10,551 bases of DNA from Nitrospirota bacterium (GCA_021838765.1 JAKCCY010000097.1:1-10551); one strand, 5' to 3'. Shown: positions 1-6,674, counted from the first letter of the stretch. Numbers and translations: made by a program. Notes: a model not told the origin generated them from the letters alone.

Positions 1-127
1 CTGCCATCTTGTTCGCTGCCAACACCCGAGTTATCGCTGCCGTCAATGTCGTCTTTCCATGATCGACATGGCCGATCGTTCCGATGTTCAGATGGGGCTT
101 GCTTCGATCAAACTTCGCTTTTGCCAT
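1..127 (-). CDS. tuf: Elongation factor Tu, N-terminal part (cut by window edge)
   Basis: EF-Tu is the cytosolic GTPase that delivers aminoacyl-tRNA to the ribosomal A site. Only the first 42 codons are present. They start [20 protein letters not shown] and continue into the P-loop GHVDHGKT at about residues 19-26, which is the G1 nucleotide-binding motif of translational GTPases. The ATG lies at 127-125 and is preceded by the Shine-Dalgarno GGAGG at 136-140 with an 8-base gap, so the start is well supported. The gene lies 72 bases downstream of tRNA-Thr, at the end of a Tyr-Gly-Thr tRNA run. This tRNA-tuf arrangement is conserved in many bacteria, where the tRNAs and tuf are cotranscribed. 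The rest of the gene lies to the left of the window. Identification is near certain. Confidence 0.97.
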   Translation of the reverse strand, partial: MAKAKFDRSKPHLNIGTIGHVDHGKTTLTAAITRVLAANKMA

Positions 128-199
128 AAAAAATGCCTCCAGTTTAGAATAGTTAGCGGAACTACGATTTTTTGTTGAGAGCTCTTTCAAGAAAATAAA

Positions 200-275
200 T
201 GGAGCCCTTGACCGGGATTGAACCGGTGACCTCATCCTTACCAAGGATGTGCTCTGCCAACTGAGCTACAAGGGC
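200..275 (-). tRNA. tRNA-Thr (anticodon GGT)
   Basis: This is a 76-base cloverleaf with CCA encoded. The acceptor stem GCCCTTG pairs with CAAGGGC. The D-arm contains TAGCTCAGTTGGCAGAGC. The anticodon stem CATCC/GGATG holds loop TTGGTAA, giving anticodon GGT (Thr), and the T-arm contains GGTTCAATCC. It is the last tRNA before tuf in the cluster and should be processed from the same transcript. Confidence 0.97.
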
Positions 276-308
276 ATCAATTAGCCCTGAACGTGCTCGA
301 TTGTATAA

Positions 309-383
309 TGGAGCGGGAAACGGGGATCGAACCCGCGACATCCAGCTTGGAAGGCTGGCGCTCTACCGCTGAGCTATTCCCGC
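309..383 (-). tRNA. tRNA-Gly (anticodon TCC)
   Basis: This is a 75-base cloverleaf with encoded CCA. The acceptor stem GCGGGAA pairs with TTCCCGC. The anticodon stem CCAGC/GCTGG holds loop CTTCCAA, giving anticodon TCC (Gly), and the T-arm contains GGTTCGATCC. It is the middle member of the Tyr-Gly-Thr-tuf cluster, 12 bases after tRNA-Tyr and 33 bases before tRNA-Thr. Confidence 0.97.
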
Positions 384-395
384 AGTAAAAACCGT

Positions 396-481
396 TGGTG
401 GGGAGGGGAGGATTCGAACCTCCGAAGCCGTCTGGCGACAGATTTACAGTCTGTTCCCTTTGTCCACTCGGGAACCTCCCC
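396..481 (-). tRNA. tRNA-Tyr (anticodon GTA)
   Basis: This is an 86-base class II tRNA with a long variable arm and encoded CCA. The acceptor stem GGGGAGG pairs with CCTCCCC. The anticodon loop CTGTAAA gives anticodon GTA (Tyr), and the T-arm contains GGTTCGAATCC. It is the first product of the tRNA-tuf transcript, about 88 bases downstream of the inferred start site of the strong promoter at 576-604. Confidence 0.97.
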
Positions 482-575
482 AAAATATCCCTATTCGCGA
501 AGGATCCCAGAAAATGCTATTCAAAAGAGAACCGCAATTTTTAGAAACCAAGAAAACGGGAAAAAACAAAAGGGG

Positions 576-604
576 ATTATATTGACAGATTCCACCTTTG
601 TCAA
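576..604 (-). promoter_or_regulatory. Consensus sigma70 promoter of the tRNA-Tyr/Gly/Thr-tuf operon
   Basis: On the minus strand, TTGACA (604-599) and TATAAT (581-576) are separated by exactly 17 bases. Both hexamers match the housekeeping sigma consensus at all six positions. The start site is expected near 569. Four C residues follow the -10 box directly, a GC-rich discriminator of the kind linked to stringent control of tRNA and ribosomal operons; that regulatory reading is inference. No gene lies between this promoter and tRNA-Tyr. Confidence 0.88.
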
Positions 605-884
605 TAGTAATCTTGGACGAGCAAATAAAGATCCAAAAACATCAAAATCACAAAACCATCGCCCTAAAAATAGCATGATGCAAATATTCGCAGGATAGTG
701 ACAATGTCAAATATAAGAAGGCACGGTGGAGCAATATAAACTATTTCATCTTATTAGTCACCTACGGACATAGCCTGACAAAAAGAACCGACAGGAAGGC
801 TTTTTTATCATTCTAGCCAAAAACAACACACACAAATACCCGGTTGTCGGGCAGCTTCATTTTCTATTATTAACGAGCTCTTTA
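605..884. other. Intergenic region between the SQR operon end and the tRNA promoter
   Basis: No coding region is supported here. On the minus strand, a small GC hairpin (CCCG, five-base loop, CGGG, around 840-852) is followed by T-rich sequence and could end the SQR-DUF1641 transcript, but it is weak. On the plus strand, AGCCT (772-776) and AGGCT (797-801) run directly into a T-tract (to 806), which resembles an intrinsic terminator, yet no plus-strand gene precedes it. A short palindrome TGACA-A-TGTCA lies near 701-711. Confidence 0.4.
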
Positions 885-1637
885 TTATTTTTCTTTCAGG
901 AACACTTTTAAGGCACTCATAAAAACATAGAGGGACTTTTGAATTTCAGGATCATTAATCAAGGTCCACAATCCCATTAATCCAACAGGGCTTTTGGGGT
1001 TTTCCGGGATCATTCTAATTGCCGTTGAAATACTGTTCTGGTATGCAATCCCCTGGTCGATCAATGTCATGACTCTTTCAAGAAGAGTATCAGTCATCAA
1101 TCTTCTGAGTGCCACCAGAGCCCCCGCAATTTCCGGCAGAGTGTCTAAGGCACCTGATTCCTTTAGACTGCCCAAAAATTTGGTCAAATCTTCTACAGGT
1201 ATTAGCCTAAGCTGCTCCAAATGTCCTGTTAGAGTTTCAACCTGAAGAGCCATTCGCTCAACGAAAGAGTCATTCAAGATATCATTTAAAGCCTTGGCCC
1301 CCTGAGTCAACTCCAGCAAACTCGCCAGCTTACCTGACTGCTCCATATCTGAAAGAGACTTAAGCAAGGATGCAATCGTTGGATAATGGTTATCGATTTC
1401 ACGCACCAAGCCCACAATATTGGGATTGGATACTTGGTCCAAAAGCTGAATGGCCTTTTCAACACGTTCAGATAATCGTTCAATCATGCCTTCAGTCTGC
1501 AAATCACGGATTGCATTATTCGAAGTCACAGCTTCCTCGATAAGATCCAAACGGTCCAAAATTCGCAATATTTGCGCCCTGACATGTGGATCAGAGAGCC
1601 TAGCTGTCAAGACATCTTCCTTAATATCTTCGTTCAT
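885..1637 (-). CDS. DUF1641 family protein, partner of the SQR-like gene
   Basis: This is a soluble, almost fully helical protein of about 250 residues with no signal peptide. The C-terminal block, about residues 210-250, includes GLMGLWTLINDPEIQKSL, which matches the hallmark of the DUF1641 family (a Gly-Leu-Trp turn followed by a DPE-x-Q helix). The molecular function of DUF1641 is not settled. Family members are repeatedly found beside sulfide:quinone oxidoreductase or formate dehydrogenase genes, which suggests an accessory or complex-forming role at the membrane; that is inference. An ATG at 1652 directly abuts the stop codon of the upstream SQR gene. I prefer the ATG at 1637 because GGTGGGGA lies 4-5 bases before it, but the longer form (255 residues) cannot be excluded. 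Either way it is cotranscribed with SQR. No clear terminator follows. Confidence 0.85.
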   Translation of the reverse strand: MNEDIKEDVLTARLSDPHVRAQILRILDRLDLIEEAVTSNNAIRDLQTEGMIERLSERVEKAIQLLDQVSNPNIVGLVREIDNHYPTIASLLKSLSDMEQSGKLASLLELTQGAKALNDILNDSFVERMALQVETLTGHLEQLRLIPVEDLTKFLGSLKESGALDTLPEIAGALVALRRLMTDTLLERVMTLIDQGIAYQNSISTAIRMIPENPKSPVGLMGLWTLINDPEIQKSLYVFMSALKVFLKEK

Positions 1638-1652
1638 ATTATCCCCACCCAT

Positions 1653-2792
1653 CTAGAGGATTCCCCTGGCTGTCAACCAATACAATCTATTGTAGGACAA
1701 CTTCATCCAATGGACAGTGGTCGTCGGTGGGGGGGGAACTGGAGGGGTAGAGTAATTAAAGGAGATGTAACTTGCTTGACTTCTTCCTGTTTCGATAAAG
1801 CAAAAAACTTTACCGTCATATAGATGCGTAGCGTCTCCGCCACGGACTACTGATATAATGTTTTCCACTGCTATATCAGCAGAAAAGTGGGCAGTTGATC
1901 CAGCCTTTGAAATAGGAAGATTTGTTGTATCCCCTACAACAAAAACATTTTTATAACCTTCCATCTGCAATGTTTGTTTGTTGGTTGGGATCCACCCCCC
2001 TTCTCCCAATCCAGAATCGGAAATAACGGGTGCACCGCGATGGGGAGGGATAGAGATCAGTAGATCAAATTCGACAGCAGAACCCTCCAGGCTATGGAGC
2101 ACTTTTTTTTCTGCGTCAACTTCTTTCATATTAAAAAATGTCTCATACTTGATTCCTCGCTCCTCAAAAACAGGAACTGCCCACTTCGCAACGGCGGGGA
2201 TCGTATGAACCGCACCTACCGGGTAGGTGTAGTAGATCTCTGTCTTCTCCCTGATGCCTTTTTTTCGCAGATATTCATCAAGCATCAACGTCACTTCAAT
2301 CGGCGCAACAGGGCATTTATGAGGGACCCCCATCGCAATCACCACTTTTCCACCGTTAAACTCTCTTAAAGCTGTCTGTAACTTTAATGCACCTTCTTCT
2401 GTATAGAACCAGTGTCCAGCGTCTGACAAACCAGGAATAAGATCAGGACGAGGAACCGATCCGGTCGCAATAACCAGTACATCATATTCATAGATTTTTC
2501 CTGAGACACCCGTCACCCTATTGGCTTTTACATCAATCATTTTAGCTGGATCAATAATAAACCCTATCAAAGGATCCAAGATGGTCCTCTCCGACCGTTT
2601 GATCTCTTCATTCCGGACGAGGTCAAATGGCAAGTAGAGCCAACCTGGTTGATAACAATGGGTATCGGTTGTCCCCAAAACGGTGATTGAAACATCCCCA
2701 GACTGTATCTCTCTCAGAATTTTGCGAACTATTTGATTAGAAACAATCGACCCAGCAACGCCACCACCCAATACCAAAATCCGCTTTGCCAT
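1653..2792 (-). CDS. Sulfide:quinone oxidoreductase-like FAD-dependent oxidoreductase
   Basis: This is a 379-residue flavoprotein of the two-Rossmann-fold disulfide oxidoreductase superfamily, predicted to oxidise sulfide and pass electrons to membrane quinone. The N-terminal FAD motif is LGGGVAG at residues 8-14, and the second FAD site is VVGDTTNLP near 286-294. Three cysteines are visible: Cys46 (HCYQPGW), Cys160 (HKCPVAP) and Cys331 (CFIETG). Cys160 and Cys331 sit where SQR enzymes carry the redox pair that builds the polysulfide chain. A Pro/Thr linker (about 349-359) leads to a C-terminal Trp/Tyr/Leu-rich helix that probably anchors the protein to the membrane. ATG 2792 is chosen because a perfect AGGAGG lies 5 bases before it; the in-frame TTG at 2807 is rejected. 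It is followed directly by DUF1641. The exact SQR subtype is uncertain, and a related sulfur-handling flavoprotein is the main alternative. Confidence 0.88.
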   Translation of the reverse strand: MAKRILVLGGGVAGSIVSNQIVRKILREIQSGDVSITVLGTTDTHCYQPGWLYLPFDLVRNEEIKRSERTILDPLIGFIIDPAKMIDVKANRVTGVSGKIYEYDVLVIATGSVPRPDLIPGLSDAGHWFYTEEGALKLQTALREFNGGKVVIAMGVPHKCPVAPIEVTLMLDEYLRKKGIREKTEIYYTYPVGAVHTIPAVAKWAVPVFEERGIKYETFFNMKEVDAEKKVLHSLEGSAVEFDLLISIPPHRGAPVISDSGLGEGGWIPTNKQTLQMEGYKNVFVVGDTTNLPISKAGSTAHFSADIAVENIISVVRGGDATHLYDGKVFCFIETGRSQASYISFNYSTPPVPPPPTTTVHWMKLSYNRLYWLTARGIL

Positions 2793-3010
2793 CAGATCCT
2801 CCTGCAAGCTTTATCGTTTTCAGAGTTCATAAGAATACCCTCGATATTACTGGAATAAAATCGCACTTTCTTCCCCACTCCAAAGAGCAGGACAACCCGA
2901 AAACCAATTTCTTGCATTCAGACAAAAGCTTTCGGTAGCGGGTTTTCTCACCGATACGGCGTTACCTATTGGTCATTCGAAAACGCAAACTATTGATGCA
3001 CTCAATACGG

Positions 3011-3054
3011 AAAAAGCGGAAAATCCAGCTGTCGAGCACGATGAACTTTCCCGC
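3011..3054 (-). terminator. Terminator-like hairpin upstream of the SQR gene
   Basis: On the minus strand GCGGGAAA (3054-3047) pairs with TTTTCCGC (3023-3016) as an 8-bp stem with one G-U pair. A T5 run (3015-3011) follows directly. The long loop contains GCT-CGAC-AGC and can extend the stem with internal bulges. It either ends the candidate RNA above or attenuates read-through into SQR. Confidence 0.5.
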
Positions 3055-3217
3055 CACTATGTTGGCGTCCTCGTGGGTGGGTGGACTCACGACGGAAAGC
3101 CCCTTTTCCACCGAAGATGAGCGAAGTCGTTTGGACCTTTGCGTCTTACTCTCCGTTCCGGAGGCCTTGAGTGCGGACGGTTCTGCCCTGCTTGCCCACC
3201 TTGCGGCACGTTGCATG
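3011..3217 (-). ncRNA. Candidate structured small RNA or attenuated SQR leader
   Basis: This stretch of about 205 bases is bounded by a consensus TATAAT (3224-3229) and a terminator-like hairpin (3011-3054), and is visibly richer in GC than its flanks. Local hairpins on the minus strand are CTCCG-GAA-CGGAG (3163-3151), GGAAA-AGGGGC-TTTCC (3109-3094) and CGCCA-ACATAG-TGGCG (3067-3052). The last one shares bases 3052-3054 with the terminator stem, so the two cannot form together, as in attenuators. I do not recognise a known RNA: the signature motifs of RNase P RNA, tmRNA and SRP RNA are absent. An 84-codon minus-strand ORF (3216-2962) runs through it but has an Arg/Ser-rich, unprotein-like composition. 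Either an independent sRNA or a regulatory leader for SQR, which starts 219 bases further on, would fit. Confidence 0.4.
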
Positions 3218-3223
3218 GAAAAT

Positions 3224-3251
3224 ATTATAGTATGGGTCGAAAAAAAAGCAA
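3224..3251 (-). promoter_or_regulatory. Putative promoter of the candidate RNA / SQR leader
   Basis: TATAAT (3229-3224) matches the -10 consensus fully. TTGCTT (3251-3246), 16 bases upstream, matches only the first half of the -35 consensus. It begins directly after the tRNA-Leu terminator, as expected for the next transcription unit. The start site would be near 3217. Confidence 0.5.
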
Positions 3252-3255
3252 AATG

Positions 3256-3294
3256 AAAAACTGGTCCAAATGCCTCCTCTTGGCCTACGGACCA
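3256..3294 (-). terminator. Intrinsic terminator of tRNA-Leu
   Basis: On the minus strand TGGTCC (3294-3289) pairs with GGACCA (3267-3262), with a GCC/GGC inner stem and a T5 tract (3260-3256) after one G. It lies 43 bases after the tRNA-Leu 3' end. An alternative hairpin CTTGG/CCAAG overlaps its left arm. Confidence 0.7.
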
Positions 3295-3336
3295 AGAATG
3301 GGGACGATTCCATTATGCTCAGACAGAAAACAAATA

Positions 3337-3421
3337 TGGTGCGAGAGGCGGGATTTGAACCCGCACGGGGATTACCCGCCAGATCCTAAGTCTGGTGCGT
3401 CTGCCATTTCGCCACTCTCGC
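3337..3421 (-). tRNA. tRNA-Leu (anticodon TAG)
   Basis: This is an 85-base class II tRNA with encoded CCA. The acceptor stem GCGAGAG pairs with CTCTCGC. The anticodon stem CCAGA/TCTGG holds loop CTTAGGA, giving anticodon TAG (Leu). The long variable arm is GCGGGTAATCCCCGT and the T-arm contains GGTTCAAATCC. It is transcribed alone; the next feature downstream is its terminator at 3256-3294. Confidence 0.97.
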
Positions 3422-3678
3422 CAAAGGAACATTGACCAGTTTACTAAAATTTCATCACTATGCAAATGAAATACAGGAATCTGAAAACAATGATAGTCTT
3501 CCTTTAAACCATGAAGCCCACAATTTACAAACAAAAGAAAAGCGTTACCCCACATTGCGCTAATCTTGAACAAACGGGAAAATAGTTCCTTCACAGCTTC
3601 CCCAGGGAAATTCCTCCGGGTGGAAACGATAGAAACCCACATAACCCACAAAAAGACCAAACAGGAGAATCAAACGAT

Positions 3679-4665
3679 ATGATTGTCAAGATTTCGCTCT
3701 TTTTCTGGATGGCCAGTATCGTGGGAACAATCTTCCTTCACCCAAAACTGGAACTTCCACTCATGCATTACCACCTGTTAATGATATTGCATTCAGTTTT
3801 ACTTGGAGTTGTACTCCTCCCACTTCTGCAAAAAGTTTCCAGAGAAACTCCTTTTCAGAAAATTTCATGGACATTGATCATTTCTGGTCTCTCAATTCTT
3901 CTGATTGGTTTTTTAACTGCCCCCAGGACAGCGATGGTTAAGGATGGAGGGATTTTTATTACAGCGGGAGTTATCCTGAGCCTGGCTCACCATCTTAAAA
4001 ACCCATTTTCAGTCCTTTTCTGGCCATCCATTGCGTTGATTGAAACATGTCTTTTGGGTTATAAACTTGGAAAGAGTCTTGACCGGATAGCAGTTGACCC
4101 TATCCCGTTCTCAACACTTTCCACACACGCAACAACAGGACTATTCCTAGCCCTGCCCGCCATGATCTTTATTTCCCGTATAAAGGAATCTCCTGATAAC
4201 AGCTCTAAGATTTATAGCTCAGCTTTCTTTGCCTCAGGGGTTCTCACCTCTTTTTACCTTTATAGTCTCCCTGCACCAACGAAAGGGTGCATCTTCTTGA
4301 TATTTCTGCTATCAGCTTGGGGATTTTTTTTTCTTGCCACAAAAAACAACAAATTCATCACCATTCTTATAGTACTTTCAATCGTCAGCACTATTTATCT
4401 GAACACTGACATACACTTTGAAGGGAGTACGATTGGATTCTTATTTTTTGGCTGGTCCTTGTTTCTCGCAATTCTTGTCTTGAAACCGGTTTCAACGCCA
4501 CAACTCGTATGGATTACGGTAGGGTCGTTCGTTTTACTGGAAGGACTCCTGTACCAGAATTATCTGATAACCCTTATAGATGGACTGATTTTGACCGGAT
4601 TGATCCTCAGAGAATTTATAAAGATAACAGCAGAAAAAGAAGAATGTAGAATTTTTAAGAAGTGA
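3679..4665 (+). CDS. Multi-pass membrane protein of unknown function
   Basis: I do not recognise this 328-residue protein. It is strongly hydrophobic, with roughly ten to twelve predicted membrane helices spread from residue 4 to residue 311, and a short charged tail (TAEKEECRIFKK) that is probably cytoplasmic. Several histidines lie in or beside helices (His30, His32, His38, His104, His105, His150), so haem or metal binding is conceivable, but no family motif supports that. No soluble domain, P-loop or catalytic signature is visible. The ATG at 3679 has AGGAG at 3663-3667 with an 11-base gap, a rather long but usable spacing. It is the only plus-strand gene in this part, divergent from tRNA-Leu and convergent with a decayed transposon gene and rimO. 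It appears monocistronic. Confidence 0.8.
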   Translation: MIVKISLFFWMASIVGTIFLHPKLELPLMHYHLLMILHSVLLGVVLLPLLQKVSRETPFQKISWTLIISGLSILLIGFLTAPRTAMVKDGGIFITAGVILSLAHHLKNPFSVLFWPSIALIETCLLGYKLGKSLDRIAVDPIPFSTLSTHATTGLFLALPAMIFISRIKESPDNSSKIYSSAFFASGVLTSFYLYSLPAPTKGCIFLIFLLSAWGFFFLATKNNKFITILIVLSIVSTIYLNTDIHFEGSTIGFLFFGWSLFLAILVLKPVSTPQLVWITVGSFVLLEGLLYQNYLITLIDGLILTGLILREFIKITAEKEECRIFKK

Positions 4666-4716
4666 GTGTCTTCGGTCCTCCTGAACCGCTTCGAACCACT
4701 TTATTTCTGCTTGCAA

Positions 4717-4994
4717 TTACCCAGCAGAAACTTGGCCAGATTCCTGCTTTGCCGAGGACTTATCACACTGTTCTCCATAAGCTTGACTTCGGAAGAGCTC
4801 TCCGCTGGATCTTGGTCTGGTCAATCCGACGAGAGAGGATTCCTGGACGCAGTTATACACCCATCATGGGTGGTTCCGGCATCCGGGCAGATCCATTGCC
4901 CGATGGATAACAGCATTTTGTCCGACATCTTCCCGCACTGAAGACAAGTCTTGGCCGACGAAAACCACCGTGCCGTGACAAACTCCTCCACTCC
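4717..4994 (-). pseudogene. Decayed C-terminal fragment of IS200/IS605-type TnpB (OrfB)
   Basis: The minus strand reads EEFVTARWFSSAKTCLQCG followed by WICPDAGTTHDGCITASRN. This matches the zinc-ribbon end of TnpB/OrfB transposon proteins, normally written DRWFPSSKTCSxCG and WxCPxCGxxHDRDxNAAxN. The first CxxC (4946-4935) is intact. In the second, Cys is replaced by Ala (4880-4878), and the RuvC-associated HDRD has become HDGC. A stop codon follows soon after, and the usual family tail (AYGEQC...SSAKQES) continues in another reading frame to a stop at 4717. The N-terminal and central domains are missing. It is therefore a relic with no expected activity, left by an old insertion between the membrane-protein gene and rimO. 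I see no clear element ends. Confidence 0.78.
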
Positions 4995-5103
4995 ACCGGA
5001 AGTTTTCTTCTATTCCAGTTGCCGACAGGAATCGAAAAAGATCATGTCTACAATGGAGTAGAACATGAGTTTATCTCCGTAGGATCGGGATCAATTCCTC
5101 ATT

Positions 5104-6474
5104 TTAATCAATAGTGGGGACAGAAACCTCCCAAGCTTCCAGATCATAATGATGAGCTTTGGTGATACGACAATCTACAATTTCGCCCACCGATGCTGAG
5201 CCACTTAAAACAAGAACCTCTCCATCAATTGAATCAGGTGCCATGGTCGCAATTCTCCCAGAAAGAACCAAGGAAGATTGTTCTGAAGGCCCTTCTATCA
5301 ACACTGGCATAACTTCGCCAACATAACTTTTATTTTTTTCAAGCGATATTTTTTTTTGCAGAGCCATGACCTGGTTTCTCCGCTGATTCTTTATCTTGGC
5401 TGGAACCTGTCCGTCCATTTCATAAGATGGAGTACCATCTTCCTTTGAAAAAGAAAAAACACCCAAATGATCAAATTTGGCCCATTTGACAAAGGATAGT
5501 AACTCCTGGAACTCTTCCTCCGTTTCGCCCGGAAACCCAACAATAAAAGTGGTCCGCAACGAAATTCCAGGAACTTTTTCACGAATGCGGGAAACAAGAC
5601 GCTGGCTGGACTCTAGATTGCCTGGTCGTTCCATTCTCCTGAGCACATTTCCATTAACGTGTTGAAGGGGAATATCAAGGTATTTAACGACTGAAGAAGA
5701 CTCTCGAATAACATCCAGAAGCCGATCGGTAACAAGTGTTGGATATGCATAGAGAAGCCTGACCCAATTTACCTTTTTTAGACCATCTATCATCTGTAGC
5801 AGCTGTGCAAGCCCATCTTTTATTTCAAGATCAGCCCCATATCTCGTTAAGTCCTGAGCAATCAGAGTGATCTCCCTAACCCCTTCATCCCCAAGTCGTC
5901 TGACCTCATCGAGGATATCCTCGGGTTTACGACTCACCTGCAATCCCCGCGATAAAGGGATCGAACAAAAAGTGCATGTGTGGTCACAGCCTTCAGAAAC
6001 TTTGACATAAGCCCTGTGGTGCGGAGTTAATCTTTTTTCCCTGAAAGGTATGGAGTTAGGAGCAATAAGCTGGGCTTCAGCTTTGCTTTGGGAACCATTC
6101 CGGGATATATCATCAAGGATTGCGCCCAAGCTGGATTCTTCAAATGTAGAAAGCATCAAATCAACCTCAGGAATCAAATCTGGCAAACTCTCCTTATAGC
6201 GTGAGACAAGGCATCCGGTACCAACCAGAAGTTTTGCATTTCCATCCTCTTTATACCTGGACAATTCCAGAAGGGTATCGATTGACTCTTTTCTCGCATC
6301 AGTAACAAAGCTGCATGTATTAACCAAAATGATCTCGGCCTTTTCAGCATCAGCCACAATCTGATAGCCCCTTGATTCAAGGTCGTTAATCATGTTTTCT
6401 GTATCAACTAAATTTTTGGGGCAACCAAGACTGACAATATTAACGGTCTTTTCTGAAAATTTTTTCGAACCCAC
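5104..6474 (-). CDS. rimO: Ribosomal protein uS12 methylthiotransferase RimO
   Basis: RimO is a cytosolic radical-SAM enzyme that adds a methylthio group to the conserved aspartate of ribosomal protein uS12. The 456-residue protein has the three-part MTTase layout. The N-terminal UPF0004 domain carries cluster ligands Cys18 (SLGCPKN), Cys54 (NTCSF) and Cys88 (GTGC). The radical-SAM core carries CDHTCTFC at 163-170. A C-terminal TRAM domain spans about 385-450. SLGCPKN and the LDIPLQH segment favour RimO over the tRNA enzyme MiaB. The start is GTG at 6474-6472 with GAGG (6483-6480) five bases before it. The gene appears monocistronic, divergent from the helical protein gene at 6718, with a putative promoter at 6520-6546. 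Length is close to the family norm and all key cysteines are present. Confidence 0.96.
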   Translation of the reverse strand: MGSKKFSEKTVNIVSLGCPKNLVDTENMINDLESRGYQIVADAEKAEIILVNTCSFVTDARKESIDTLLELSRYKEDGNAKLLVGTGCLVSRYKESLPDLIPEVDLMLSTFEESSLGAILDDISRNGSQSKAEAQLIAPNSIPFREKRLTPHHRAYVKVSEGCDHTCTFCSIPLSRGLQVSRKPEDILDEVRRLGDEGVREITLIAQDLTRYGADLEIKDGLAQLLQMIDGLKKVNWVRLLYAYPTLVTDRLLDVIRESSSVVKYLDIPLQHVNGNVLRRMERPGNLESSQRLVSRIREKVPGISLRTTFIVGFPGETEEEFQELLSFVKWAKFDHLGVFSFSKEDGTPSYEMDGQVPAKIKNQRRNQVMALQKKISLEKNKSYVGEVMPVLIEGPSEQSSLVLSGRIATMAPDSIDGEVLVLSGSASVGEIVDCRITKAHHYDLEAWEVSVPTID

Positions 6475-6519
6475 TTGCGCCTCATCCCAATTATTCGTTA
6501 AGAGTACTGTTCATACTCG

Positions 6520-6546
6520 ATTATATATTCACAAAATAACTCACAA
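6520..6546 (-). promoter_or_regulatory. Putative rimO promoter
   Basis: On the minus strand TTGTGA (6546-6541) and a perfect TATAAT (6525-6520) are separated by 15 bases, shorter than the optimum of 17. An exact 7-base inverted repeat, TCATACT (6511-6517) and AGTATGA (6562-6568), brackets the promoter and could be an operator, though it may be chance. Confidence 0.45.
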
Positions 6547-6674
6547 GATCGTCCAGAATACAGTATGAGATTCTAAAATTCATTTTGATCGGATGTATCA
6601 GTGTATCTTGTCTCGCAAATCAGGTCCAGCATTACACAGCCCAGGAAAGCAGTTCTAAAAAAAATACAATAACG

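Noticed and set aside
277..483. 68-codon minus-strand ORF over the tRNA cluster
   Set aside because: It is the conceptual translation of tRNA-Gly and tRNA-Tyr (the familiar GNSSAVERQPSKLDVAGS pattern), not a protein.
482..570. BoxA-like antitermination signal in the tRNA-Tyr leader (TTCTCTTTTGAA)
   Set aside because: The match to boxA is loose and no boxB-like hairpin stands out.
2962..3256. Overlapping plus (2969-3256) and minus (3216-2962) ORFs in the SQR upstream region
   Set aside because: Both lack a credible Shine-Dalgarno and family motif, and each excludes the other; the composition fits a GC-rich structured or decayed region better than coding. A distant gene relic is not fully excluded.
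3139..3435. 98-codon plus-strand ORF ending in RRDLNPHGDYPPDPKSGA
   Set aside because: It is the antisense reading of tRNA-Leu, a well-known false gene.
3319..3660. 113-codon minus-strand ORF including WREWRNGRRTRLRIW
   Set aside because: This is the typical spurious reading of tRNA-Leu; the rest is AT-rich intergenic sequence with no family match.
4662..4941. Two plus-strand ORFs after the membrane-protein gene
   Set aside because: They are antisense to the TnpB relic, whose minus-strand zinc-ribbon motif is recognisable.
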